Of a stretch of 64,000 nucleotides of DNA, positions 1 to 11,141 are shown piece by piece (the first letter of the stretch is position 1; every line of letters starts with the position of its first letter). The stretch spans positions 2,728,001 to 2,792,000 of the forward strand of contig CADCXC010000004.1 of NCBI GenBank assembly GCA_902806595.1, read 5' to 3'. The stretch comes from Pyrenopolyporus hunteri. Its lineage: Eukaryota; Ascomycota; Sordariomycetes; Xylariales; Hypoxylaceae. Below the pieces are notes generated by a model that did not search any database, was not told the origin of the DNA, and saw nothing but the letters and a program-made list of their open reading frames with translations. A program made the translations under genes and the position numbers.

Positions 1-366
1 CTAGTTGTTGAGCATGTGCCCCTGTCAACATTCTTCTCTCACGTCTCGCAGATTTTGAAGCCGGGAGGCGTACTCTTGCTTACCAACATGCATGCGCAAA
101 TGGGCGGGATTAGCCAGGCTGGGTTTGTAGACGCGAATACGGGCGAGAAGATTCGGCCCACGAGCTATGCGCATAGTATAGAAGAGGTCGAGGCCGAGGC
201 AAGAACGTGGGGCTTCGACATCGAGGTAGCCGGGGAGGGAGAAGAAGCTAGGATCCTCGAGAGAGCTGTAGACGGGGATATGGTTGAGAAGTTAGGCCCA
301 AGAAGCAGGAAGTGGGTTGGCGTTACCTGCTGGTTTGGAGGGTTGTTTAGAAAGAGACGAATTTAG
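1..366 (+). CDS. SAM-dependent methyltransferase, C-terminal part (5' end outside window)
   Basis: The reading frame is open from the first base and ends with TAG at 364-366, so the gene runs in from upstream; the GTG at 16 is an internal Val, not a start. The visible 121 residues begin in the middle of a class I methyltransferase fold. LKPGGVLLLTNMH near residues 20-32 is the typical strand after motif III ('..LKPGG.L..'). The stretch KIRPTSYAHSIEE and the later WGFDIEV fit the C-terminal beta-hairpin of small-molecule methyltransferases. The SAM-binding motif I lies outside the window. The substrate cannot be told. The next gene, 523 bases downstream on the same strand, is another class I methyltransferase of a different subtype, so the pair could be functionally linked, but nothing else in the window supports a cluster. 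Confidence 0.7.
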   Translation, partial: LVVEHVPLSTFFSHVSQILKPGGVLLLTNMHAQMGGISQAGFVDANTGEKIRPTSYAHSIEEVEAEARTWGFDIEVAGEGEEARILERAVDGDMVEKLGPRSRKWVGVTCWFGGLFRKRRI

Positions 367-889
367 ACCGTATCACTAACGCCTCTAGGGGGAATGTACA
401 ACATCGTATCTAATATACGATGAAAAGAGCGCTGTGATTATTTATCAGGGTGTAACGGCCGAATATGCATAGGGTTTGTTATTACGCGATCCATATAAGC
501 CTGCCTCGTATATTCGTAGCCAGAAGAGTTAAGGTGAGGATTGGAGTATGCATGTTCGGTAATGACTCAATCTCGTGATGTGGGGGTTCGGATAGGGTCG
601 CAGGTTATAGATCACGTAATGCTTTAGGTCGTAAATGGATATGTGTAGGCGAATTGTAGGGAAAGGATACATAAGGACTAAGTTGTCGACGATGGCCATC
701 ACCCTACGTTTGAGGGACCCCTTCCCGGAAGGCTTGATCTTCGAGAATTGGGTATATACCTTATACGTGTGCACGTCTAATCTTCCTTCCTTCTCCTAAT
801 AAAAGTGAAGCGTCTCAAGAACGTCTCGAGCTGCGGAGAGAGTAACAGTCTATTAAGCCGAAGAAATAGCAAGACCGCAAGCCGATAAA
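367..889. other. intergenic, between two methyltransferase genes
   Basis: This stretch holds the 3' flank of the partial methyltransferase and the 5' flank of the next gene. I see no convincing ORF, repeat or TATA box in it. The minus-strand ORF at 529-774 has no recognisable protein features. Confidence 0.5.
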
Positions 890-1645
890 ATGTCTCAAAA
901 TATCTACGATCGGCAGGACTTCTTCGAGAACTATATCAAGTTAGAGCGTCAAGCTAAGGGCCTTGAAGGTGCGCCGGAATGGCCTCAATTAAAGGCAATG
1001 CTTCCGAATCTCAACAATATGGCCGTACTTGATCTAGGCTGCGGATTCGGCTGGTTCTCCCGGTTTGCGAGAGAGAACGGCGCAGCTTCTGTTCGGGCGA
1101 TCGACCTATCCGAGAAAATGCTAGAGAGAGCCCGGACGATGACTAGCGACGAGGGGATCGTGTATGAAAGAGGCGATCTCGAGCAGTTGAAGCTGGTAGA
1201 GAACCAATACGACGTCGTCTTCAGCTCCTTGGCCTTCCACTATCTTGTGAAACTTCCGAACTTGATCAATGAGATCGGCAAGGGCTTGAAACCATCGGGA
1301 CGCCTAGTCTATTCCGTCGAGCACCCGATATATACTGCGCCGTCAAAACCCGGCTTCGTGGTTGATGGAGAGACAGGCCGCAAGTTCTGGCCGTTGGATA
1401 ACTACCAGGAAGAAGGACCGAGGATGACTGACTGGCTTGCTACGGGCGTTCAAAAGCAACACCGGACAACCGAAACGTATATCAATCTGTTATTGAGCAG
1501 CGGACTTCGACTCACCCACTTTGTTGAATGGCGCCCGTCGGAAGAAGAACTAGGGAAATTTCCTACGAGGGAGAGCGAAATGGTGAGGCCGACCTTTTTA
1601 TTGATGGGCGCAAAAAAGCCCGAAACCGAGGAGCTGTCGGTCTAG
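890..1645 (+). CDS. class I SAM-dependent methyltransferase (bacterial-like small-molecule type)
   Basis: Single-exon gene of 251 residues. Motif I, VLDLGCGFGW, lies at about residues 45-54. The acidic residue that binds the SAM ribose is in AIDLSEKML (about 68-76). Motif II/III are seen as YDVVFSSLAFHYL and LKPSGRLVYSVEHP. The family transfers methyl groups from SAM to small molecules in the cytosol, and many fungal and bacterial members are near this length. The C-terminal half (EHPIYTAP..., WLATGVQKQHRTTETY) resembles bacterial-like 'methyltransferase type 11' proteins, which hints at an old bacterial origin, but this is inference. The ATG at 890 sits in a good context (AAAATGTCT) and no in-frame upstream ATG was found. 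The substrate is unknown. An adjacent upstream gene encodes a second methyltransferase. Confidence 0.85.
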   Translation: MSQNIYDRQDFFENYIKLERQAKGLEGAPEWPQLKAMLPNLNNMAVLDLGCGFGWFSRFARENGAASVRAIDLSEKMLERARTMTSDEGIVYERGDLEQLKLVENQYDVVFSSLAFHYLVKLPNLINEIGKGLKPSGRLVYSVEHPIYTAPSKPGFVVDGETGRKFWPLDNYQEEGPRMTDWLATGVQKQHRTTETYINLLLSSGLRLTHFVEWRPSEEELGKFPTRESEMVRPTFLLMGAKKPETEELSV

Positions 1646-2639
1646 ATTGGCAACATGTTGGGAGTATGGATTATTTCTTTACGGAAAATGCGACCTTTAT
1701 CTATTAGGAGATTCTTATAGAATCATTCGAGTTTTTGAGGATCCGGCGGCTTAGGAATATCCCGTTCTTAGGTACCTAAATATAAGGGCGAGATGCCGTT
1801 AACTATCCATAGGGATGGATACATTCTGTTCATACAAATAGGTGCTTAATTGGGACTTGGCCAACGCCGGTCAATTCGTCGATGCCGCGGGGGAGTAATG
1901 TCATTGTAGGCTGACCGATTACTTCCTCAGTGCCTAGGAGGTACCTAACCTTTTGGGCCAGCTATGGATGTATTTGTACGTAGGCCAAATTAAGCCTGTA
2001 TTGAATTCTACGGTGAACCATTTTCCAATTAGGAGTGGCGTGATATATGTATATAGCGGGGCGCCACGCCGTAACAGGTTTAGGTATTGTACGTAGGTAG
2101 GTACCTCTTACCTAAGACGTGGGTGGGTACCTACCGCGTACGAAGGAAGGCAGGTATGCAATGTCGAAAGTTAATAAGTCGCAAGCGGACAAGCGCAAGC
2201 GCCCAGGGATCGGCTGAAGCTTGCCGGTTCCCTGTCTCTCTCTGTCTGTACCTGTCGTCATCCCTTACTGCGCAACGTTGTTCGATTATCCGCTCCCATC
2301 GCAAGCACATTGCCTATAAAGTATTTGCGCGATACTACATATCTACTACCCGTAGTCATTCATCTAATTGCCACGCTCGAGTTTTAAATAGGAGCAGATT
2401 CCACGTTTAGCGACACGCTTAGGTGCTCAAGCCTCCAAATTTCCCGCTTCCTCCTTCCTACCCACCTCATGCGCCGAGAGCTCCCAGCGCCGGACCGCAT
2501 CTAATCCTCGGACCCCTTGGGTACCTGTTCAAGTCTCCCACGTACGCTCGCTCACTAGCCGTCGAATTGTCTAGCTCCTGGCACGAGGCTGGGAAGGAGA
2601 AATGGTTGAGAAGGTTTGGCAGATAAGAATACTGCTTGA
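1646..2639. other. intergenic with AGGTACCT motifs
   Basis: No supported gene. Short GGTACCTA/TAGGTACC motifs occur near 1771, 1939 and 2093-2135, the same palindromic tetranucleotide-based sequence that recurs in most intergenic regions of the window. The small ORFs at 2087-2410 and 2423-2626 look random in composition. Confidence 0.5.
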
Positions 2640-5600
2640 ATGCAACCCTTGAACCCCTTCCTGGCCGCCTTCTTCAAGCCCGGCAGTCCCATCGTCACCC
2701 AGTGCACGCCCGTCCACCACCATATCCTTCTAGTTCCCACCACCGAGTTCTTCCTTACCTCCCGCGAAACCGAAAGCGGCCTACCTCTGCCCGACATTGT
2801 TGCGTCTGAGGATTTTCTGGGAAGCCATGTACTTCGAGTTCCCAGTTCGGCCACCGCTGCGGGAGGGAAGGACATCGTCGGAAACCTGCGCGAGCAAAGG
2901 GGTAAGGCTAGGCAGTATTCAACCTTAAACGGGCGCAGCGTTGTTGTTAAAGATGCTTTTGTCTATAGTAATAAGGGTAGGCCACCCGCGACCGATTCTT
3001 CCTATCTCTTCATCTAACCGTTACTCCTACAGGGTTCAAGACAGTTACCCAAGCACAGCTACTAAACGATTCCGTATGGTACGCCGATAGTATCGAGCCG
3101 CGACAATGGCTGGTATATTACATCTCGCAACCATTGGTCGGCGTCTGGGCGGTCAGAGAGGTACCGCGTGCTATTTTCACCGAGGGTATGGCAAAGAAGA
3201 AACTTGCGGAAGCCAAACGGGCGGCCGCCGTCGAAAACGGCGAGCCGAGCGCCCCGCGGAAGAAGGAGATCAAGAGTTTCCATGACCTCCTAAATCATTT
3301 CCCGATGATTGCAAGGCAGATGCACCCTGGGCTGGAGAAATTATTCCGTGAATTCACGACAATTTTCGAGAGACCACTACCCCCTCCACCGTCCGCGACA
3401 CATATTCCTGATCCTCTCCCGGACGGCCCCATTACAACTGCCATGAAAAAGGTCCGCTCGAATAGTCTGTCCATACGAGGAGCTAGCACAAATGGCGAGA
3501 GCAGTACCCGAGTACCCGATAGCTTTTACACTGAAGACGACGAAGACGTTATGAGAACTTCGCTAGAGACGGCTGTTACAAGTGCTATTGATCTGTTCCA
3601 AAGTGTCGATAAGCAGCAACTTTCCATGCTTGGGGCGACGACCGATCTCACTGGGCCGGTGGTCGAACGACTCATAGAACGATACGTAGCTGAAAACGTG
3701 CATGGCCTCATATGGCCTCGACTTGTCGCAATGCGACGACCCGAGGATCTCGAGCTCGAGGCGAAAATACGACAAATGGAATTCATCGATATTTCGCAAT
3801 TGGGAATTTTTATTGAGGGCGGTCCTAGAGGAAAACACGGGCTCACAGCTAGGCTTGGTCATGCCGTTGAGGAGTTCCGCAGAATGAATTCCGCGATGTG
3901 CCCTCAAGAGATGATGGAAATTTTGCTATCGACTATAAAAGCCACTACGCGACTGACTGAGCAGCATGAGTCAGGTTCCGAATCTGCTTCTACGTCAGAA
4001 AAGCCTGCTCTCACCGTCAACGCCGATACTCTCGTGTCGTTGCTTCTCTTCGTCGTAATCAGGGCCGGTGTAAAACATCTTCAAACTCGCCTACTCTACA
4101 TAAAACACTTCGTTTTCATCGACGATGTGGATAGTGGCGAGTTGGGTTACGCTCTCAGTACATTCGAGGCGGTACTTTCGTACTTGTCTACGGATTCGGG
4201 CAGCCTGAGAAGGGCGAGTCGCCGGAATAAAGCTCTATGGGATGCGGCTGCGAAGGGCGACGTGGACGAACTCAAGAGGATGATGAATCCGGATCCAGAT
4301 GCTATTGACGATGAAGAGCCTATAGCTTCCCCTATTTCGAGCCATGCGCCGTCAGTTAGCTGGAGCGTGGTCAACGGTTCGTCGAGGAGGTCCTCAACCA
4401 CATTCACGCTGTCAGACTCCTACTCTCAAGGGTCAGGATTGAGCCATGTCTTCCCGTTTCAGAGTTGGGCTACTGATGAACGTCCAACCCCCCCAGTGAA
4501 GAAGATCAAGAGAGTCTCTATGGATACTAGGAGCATGTCAAGCGGATCTGAATATTCTTATCACTCTGGGGCGGGTAGTGTTGCCACTCTCGGAAGCGGT
4601 CTCGAAGGTGACACTTCGATTGAACGACTGTGCCAGACGGAAGACGCCCTTGGGGAATCTATCCCGATGATGGCGGTCCAGAACGGACAGCCAAAAGTGC
4701 TCAAGTATCTACTTTCGCTCGAAGAGTATTTCCCACGCAGTGTCATCTTGAATGATTGTAATAATGAAGGTACTAGTCTACTAAGTGCTGCCGTTCAGCT
4801 GGGCCACACCGAGTTGATTAACATCATCCTGGATTTTATCACGGGCTCAGTCTCCGAGTCGCAACTTCGGAATTACTTATCCTTGCAGGATACTCGAGGC
4901 CGTAGCGTCGCACACTATCTATTCCACGCGCCGTTCCTAATCTCTCGCATCGGCAAGCTCCTCCCCTGGCGGCAAAAAGATAGAAACGGCCAGACGCCGT
5001 TATTCGCGCTCTGCCGCTCGTACGACCACCAGAATTACCATGACATGGTCGAGGCCGGCCTTGAAGCCGCGACAGCCGCACAGGGCGACGGCCAGCCACT
5101 TCACGTCGATGAACACGTGGATTCGAAAGGCAATACTCTCCTACATGTTATCAACGACCATCAATTGGCGGTAAAGATACTTCTGCAGTGCGACGTCGAT
5201 GTCAACGCGACGAACGACAAGAAATTCACCGCGCTTATGGTAGCAAGTAAATACGGCCGCTTCGACATGGTTAGAGTCATGTACTCAGATCCAAGAGTGG
5301 ATATAGGCGCGAAAGAGCTGCGTGGTCTTACCGCCGTAGAGCTCGCCAAAGATGATGACGTCCGAAATAAGATCGACGATCTGACACTTTTCACCATGCC
5401 GCCTGCTGAGGACGGTCGTATTACCGGTGTCGTTAGATCGTTTTTCGTTGAAGATGCGACAATCCGACTTGTTCTCAAATCTGGCGCTCCCGCAGACAGC
5501 GAAAGTTACACCGTCACCACATGCCGTCGGTCGTTTACGGATTTTGAGCGCCTAGCTAATCTATTATCTATCGAGAACCCAGCATCGTGGATACCAAAAG

Positions 5601-6700
5601 TAACAAGCCAACGGTCGCCATTTCAGATCCCTTCTAAGCCTTCGAGGGCCGTGCTGAAGGATATCCAAGTACGAACGGACTCGTTTCTTAAGATACTTTT
5701 AGCCCATCCCACCTTTGCAACTCACGAGATGCTATGGGAATTCTTCCTAGTGCCCGACTTGCAAGCGGACATGATGGAACAACGTAGTCGACTAAAGGCT
5801 GAGACGAGAGCCGAGAAGGTGAGAGACGAGCTAGAACCCCTGGAAGACGTTCGCGAAGTAGAGCAGTTCGTAGATCACGCACGAGATATGGTCCGCAGTG
5901 TCAACTATTCAACTAAGAGCGTTGCGCGGCGCGCCAATGCCATCGGCGTCGTTGCAAATGGTATGTACACTATCTTACCGATTCCGGGTTATTCTTCTAA
6001 CGCTAACATACCGATAGACTTTTACGATGCTGCGAATCTGGTATCACGAGATGTCAGCAACCTCGCTTTTCTACCACGGACACATATCTCCGCGTTCGAG
6101 GCTTACGTTCACACGCTCCTTCTCCCCCAATCTAATCCGTCGCATATATTCCACAACTCTTTCCTATCTCTCCAATCTACCATCCAGGCTATGCTCTTAT
6201 CCTTATCTCGGCCACCGCAGCTTATTACTCAGATTGTGTCCTCTCGTAAGGCTATAGAACGTAATTACAGTTCGGTTTCACGCTCAACACGATGGCCACT
6301 GGGGCTACTTGACGAAACACGGCAGCGGCTCAACGAAGAAAGGGAAGAGAAGGCAAGACGCGCCCAGACGGAAGTGGATGTCTTAAGCAAGGAGCTACGG
6401 TACACACAGCAAACAGTGGCGAGCGAACTAGCGGGGTGGGAGGAGATGCACGAGCGTATGGGTCGTAGGGCCATCAAGGAGTTCGCCAGAGGCATGCTCA
6501 TCTTAGAGCGTGAGCGACTGCAAGGCTTGCGTAGGGCACAACGGAAGCTGAAGGAGTTAGATCCGAGTTTTGGTAACGGGGCTCAAGAACCAGGCATCCG
6601 TGTCGATGATGCGGGGGTAATGGAAAACGGCGTTGATGAGGATCCCGCAAATGGTGAATCTAGTGCAATGGGCGAGGCGTTCGCGGATAGATTAGACTAG
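2640..6700 (+). CDS. VPS9 - ankyrin - PX(-BAR-like) protein, Vrl1/VARP-like endosomal Rab5 GEF family
   Basis: Three-exon model: 2640-2976, 3033-5960, 6018-6700 (1315 residues). Intron 1 (2977-3032) has a CTAAC branch site. Intron 2 (5961-6017) is 57 bases, so reading through adds 19 residues without a stop; its GTATGT donor, GCTAAC branch and TAG acceptor argue for splicing. Domains in order: a conserved N-terminal region (1-150); a VPS9 domain at about 330-500 with NADTLVSLLLFVVIRAG and HLQTRLLYIKHF, where the family's catalytic Asp is kept; a Ser-rich linker; ankyrin repeats at about 640-900; a PX domain at about 900-1030; and a helical, coiled-coil C-terminus that may be BAR-like. VPS9 domains activate Rab5/Vps21. 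In yeast, Vrl1 with this order forms the PX-BAR endosomal VINE coat with Vin1. Orthology is inferred from domain order and the N-terminal sequence. Confidence 0.82.
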
Positions 6701-7072
6701 ATACTTGGCAACGATTTGAGGCGTTAACTGAGGATACCCCGACGAGTAGCCATTGAATAGCAAACGAGGGCTCAATGCAACCATCATCGCCACAACGGCT
6801 ACGCGCACGTGTGATTCGGGCTTCCATCTATCCGCCTGCAAAAGCCCGAACCTGATCCCTAAAGATAGGATGCCGTCATGCTCCAAGAAGAGAGAAGCGA
6901 CACCGTGGGAAAAAGGGAGGCAGCCCATAGGAATATTATATACAGCTTACGACGACTTGGGTCTGTTTAGCCACTTGGAGGTGGCCATGCTGTCTTGAAA
7001 CGGGCCTGGTCGGCGACGAGCGCTTGGCTTCGGCGGCCTAGTTAGCCGGCCGGCACGCTTCCATCTCGTACG

Positions 7073-7100
7073 TAGGTATATAGGTATATAGGTAGGTAGG
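7073..7100. repeat. AGGTATAT/AGGT short tandem repeat
   Basis: A run of TAGGTATA units passes into AGGT units. It belongs to the dispersed AGGT/ACCT family that recurs through the intergenic DNA of the window. Confidence 0.7.
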
Positions 7101-7373
7101 CAGCACTAGGTATGTATGTATAAGACATAGATACTAGCAGGCATGAATCAGGGGCCGCATGTAGATTCTGGCCACAGAAAGACGGCCACATAAACGAAAC
7201 AAAGCTTAGCATTTTGATGCTACCTAACTTGGCTTATCTTCTACAAATGTAAGAATTTACACTTTATACCAAGGGGTTGACCAACCGTGAGGCAATATTT
7301 TCCATCGCCCCATACCATTTTCTCTTAGCCTTACGGGCAGCAAAGGTCTATGAGCTAAGGTAAATGTCTTGGG

Positions 7374-7418
7374 CACCTAGGTACCTAGGTAGGTAGGTAG
7401 GTAAAATCTACCTAGGTA
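7374..7418. repeat. ACCTAGGT palindromic repeat cluster
   Basis: Alternating ACCTAGGT palindromes grade into four AGGT units and then an inverted CTACCTAGGTA. The sequence can fold on itself or form cruciforms. It lies in gene-free DNA. Confidence 0.7.
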
Positions 7419-8610
7419 AACGGGCAAGGGCTGAAATCTCAGACAAACATGCCCAAGGTGTCGTGGTACACACGTAAAAGTCGCGAAGGTAAGACGCTCC
7501 CAGCCACTTGATATCGCTCACGTCTTTGACTAGAGACAGATCGCCGTTCGGAAGTAGCGTTGCTCTTACTAAAGCAGACGTAGCATTCTCTCAACGTCAT
7601 CCACCGGAGTTCCATAGACCCATAAATCGCACACCGATCATGATTATCGTGCAGAAAGAAGCAAGCAGACATATGATCCATCTGCATGTGAGAGCTGGGA
7701 AAGATGACTCACTCAACCCGCTTGGGGTATGTAGATGCAGATGGAGAGGAGCTAGATGGTGGACGGGAGCCGGGAGAAGAGATTTGAGCGAACGAGAGCA
7801 GTCCCGGCAGTGTAGATCTGAAACGCAGGCCCGAAAGGGAAAGACTTGAAACGAAACAACTTTTCCGTTCTAGAGCCCACAACGTGGTGCTGTGCATCCA
7901 TGGCACGTAATGTCTGCCCAATCATGCTGGCCAGCGACCTCGACGCGGTCGAAAAAGGTACTTATGGTCGTGAAGTTAAAATGTCGCAAGCCGATTGGCG
8001 GACGCTACAAATCTAGTGCGATGACTCCCAGCGCATTTTTGGTCGACGAATCAGAACGTTCCCTACGTGCCGTTCTGTCTTGTCCGTGTAAGCCGCGAGT
8101 CGCGGAAGCGGACCGAGGGGTAAGAGAAAAAGAAAAAGGGGAAAAAAAAAGGAAGAGGCTGCGGACTTGGCGGGGTCCGGGAAACGAGGCGCCTCTTTTT
8201 CGTGGCAAGTGAACAGTTTAGGCGCCGGTGGAGGGGGCTGTGCAATTCATGTAGCCGCGTACTTACACGTATCTAAGTACCTGGCGCCCAACATGATCTA
8301 CATAGTACGATATCGGGTGTTTAGGCGCGCTTCGAACCGGCGGTTGCGGTTTCGCTCGGGCCTCGAAGATTAGATCTTCGTCAAGGAATCTTACGGAAGG
8401 ATCAATAGAGATTAGCTGTAGATATCTCCCCACTGATAAAAGCATAAGGAAGGAGGCACATCATACCTGATTACCCTGAGTACGGAGGCTTACACGTTAG
8501 AGCACGGCGGACGGAAGCCACATAATACCTATAGCCGCTGAAGAAAGTTGTGCGACCTCAACCTCTTTCCACACCCAAGCCATAGAGGTAGGACCCTAGA
8601 CTTACATGTA

Positions 8611-8746
8611 AGGTACCTACCTACCTACGTGTAACTTCCACTTCGTCTTGTAAGGCCTTAAAATGTGGTCTGAAGCTGCCGTTTCGATTATGTGCCCATT
8701 GCCGTTTCATCCGAAGACTGGATGTAGAGAGGTACCTAGGTACCTA
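8611..8746. repeat. two GGTACCTA clusters
   Basis: AGGTACCTACCTACCTAC occurs at 8611-8628 and GGTACCTAGGTACCTA at 8731-8746, separated by ordinary sequence. They belong to the same dispersed motif family as the other AGGT/ACCT tracts. Confidence 0.65.
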
Positions 8747-11141
8747 TGATTAAGCCCCATCGTCCCTTTTCGTAATACCTTAGGCACCTCGCCATCTATT
8801 ATCTTCAATATATGCGACTACATAGGTACCATCTACCATCAACGTCTCTTTTGGTGTCCCCGGGTCCATAAACGCCGCCCTGTTCGGCCGTAATCCCACC
8901 TTATGTTTGATCTTAGGGCCTTCTCTCTTGCGAGGCCGGGATTCGTCCGTGGTCTCACCGTGCACCGCTTCAGCTCACCTTGAAATGAAACCCCACCGGA
9001 ATCTAATAGGCGCCCGCACGAGCATTGAGCAGCAAAATTTGAATATTCTCCAGGTTCCATCTATAAGCGCCGGGCGCAAAACACTCACAGATAAGTCGCG
9101 GCTAAAGATATCCACAATGTGCTGGGTTTCTTCATTGGCACCTTTTTATTACGACCTAATTTACGATTGTACTACGGTGGACCTATCTTATCGCTAATCG
9201 GGCTGCTTCAGTCGATGCTTCATTTCCACCCTACTACCTATTTTCGTTCCTCGGCAATTTTAAACTTAGCGAGCGGCAAGATGGCAATTGAATCAAGCGC
9301 AAGCGCGGGCTTGGGGTTGCGCTATAGCAAGACCCTGGGACTATCATGGTAATGCGCGACGGTCAGAATCTACAATTATCGCCATTATCGCTATCTCGTG
9401 ACTACGGTATGTACGGACCGAAAAGACCGAAGGATTTGGGGGTTTCGATATTCTTGTGGCGGAGTTCTGCCGTTGAGAGGTTGGGTAGCAGAATTAATGC
9501 GCCCTGCCTTTTTCGCCCTATCGCGCCGGGAGAAAGAAACGAGCCCCAAGAACAACTATCCAGAAGCGCATGCATCATCACGAGGACCATTCTGGAGATA
9601 ACTAGAAAACTAATGGAAGCCAATTCAAGTGTCAGGGCGGAGAGCAAATGCTTGGGCATCGCGATCTTGTTCGCTATAGCAACGCAGAAGACACGGTCGT
9701 ATGTAGGAGCAGAGGTGCGATCACGTCCATTCACGATCACGTCGCCCTCAACGCGTCGAATAGCAGGGAGAGACGCGTTCTGCCCTCTTGCAGGTACATG
9801 CAGAACTGTTCCGGGGGTTGCATCTCGGTCCACACAATCGATAGACTACAACCCGAGCTAATGCACGATGTGACATGTGTCTATCTCTGTATGAGTCACA
9901 ATGGCGGGACTCAGTTAGTTTCCTTCGATATGCCTGCATCTAACGACGAGCGCAAGCGACGAGACTGGAAGGACTTGAGTGACTCTCCCGATCCTGTCTG
10001 TACTGGAGTGTGAGGACATCTGGGAGTGGAACGTTGTAGCGACAGACAGGAACCTGGCCCAACTGAACATGCCATATGTGGTAGTCTGGAAGTCTGGAGG
10101 AGCGAAAGAAGAAGGGCATTACCCACTTACAGCCGAAGATCTGTTGTCGATAGGAAGACCCCGGGCTTTCGGATCTAATAGGTCAGTCGGGTGCAGCCAC
10201 GATGGGTTCTTGGCTTTTTGTGACCGGGGTCGAAGTTGAAAAGAAAAGGAACCGAATAATACTGTGCTCTAACCGCCCAATTTATGCGGACGTCAACGTG
10301 TAAGTCGGGGGTTTCCCCACAGTATCGCACACTGGCCAACTGCTCCGCGCTAAGAGAATAGATTTGCGCAACCTACGCGCTGCGCAGCGGCAGGCGGACG
10401 GGCTGGACTGGGGGGTAACAAAGCCTGGCCTAAGGTTACTCTAAAGCCCCACAGACAAATTCAGACCTACACTCACTTTATTTTCGGTACGTACCACTCA
10501 CTGGCTGAACCACATTTGGGCGATCGCCTACCATAGTACACCCAATTTCAGCGCACGACCGCCACCACAACGCGACCTAGAGGGTACGTGTGTACCTCCA
10601 ACATCCTTACAACTACCCTTTCTGGGCCGACTCAACCAAGACCCTATCCACCAAGAATTATTCGGCTTCCCGCATGCTGCACCCACTAACACCCGAATTA
10701 TATTCTCCTTCTCCAGTGTTTCAGGTTGGTCATCGTGCATTTCGATATACATCATGGTTTAGTTCAAGGCGAGTTCCGCCGAGCTGATTGGGATCCCGGT
10801 CCATCGTGGCCCGGCTGTCCATCTCGAGGATAAGAGGACCGGTCCTCCTCCTCCTTGTGTCTCTCTTCTGTTCCAGTTCTTCAGTATCAACACTCTGATC
10901 GAATAGGATCAGCTTCCTTTTTCCTTTCACACTTATTAGATCTCTTCTGAGGCAGGCCGTCACCCCCGCGACCTGAACTTCCTCTCTCTGCTTCACGGCA
11001 TCCTCTTTATCCTCGTACCAGTTCCTGCGCCGTTAACTACAATCCAAGGAGCCGGCTCTCCTATCCACCCTCACTTGATAATCTATAATCATATAGTTCT
11101 TGTCCAAGCCGACGAGAACGTTCATCTAAATTTACGTCGAT

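Larger units (their letters stand above)
6701..11141. other. 4.4-kb gene-free region with AGGT/ACCT tracts
   Basis: None of the ORFs here (the longest is 171 codons at 9346-9861) shows a domain, signal peptide or convincing splice partner. Their compositions are rich in Arg, Ser and Thr, as expected of random frames. The region contains clusters of (AGGT)n/(ACCT)n repeats at 7073-7100, 7374-7418, 8611-8630 and 8731-8746. The end, at about 10780-11140, is CT-rich and leads into the next gene as its likely promoter and 5' UTR. It could hold non-coding RNA or an eroded transposon, but nothing seen proves either. Confidence 0.5.

Noticed and set aside
9346..9861. 171-codon ORF in the gene-free region
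   Set aside because: It starts without a recognisable motif, has random-looking composition and overlaps a similar-length ORF on the other strand.
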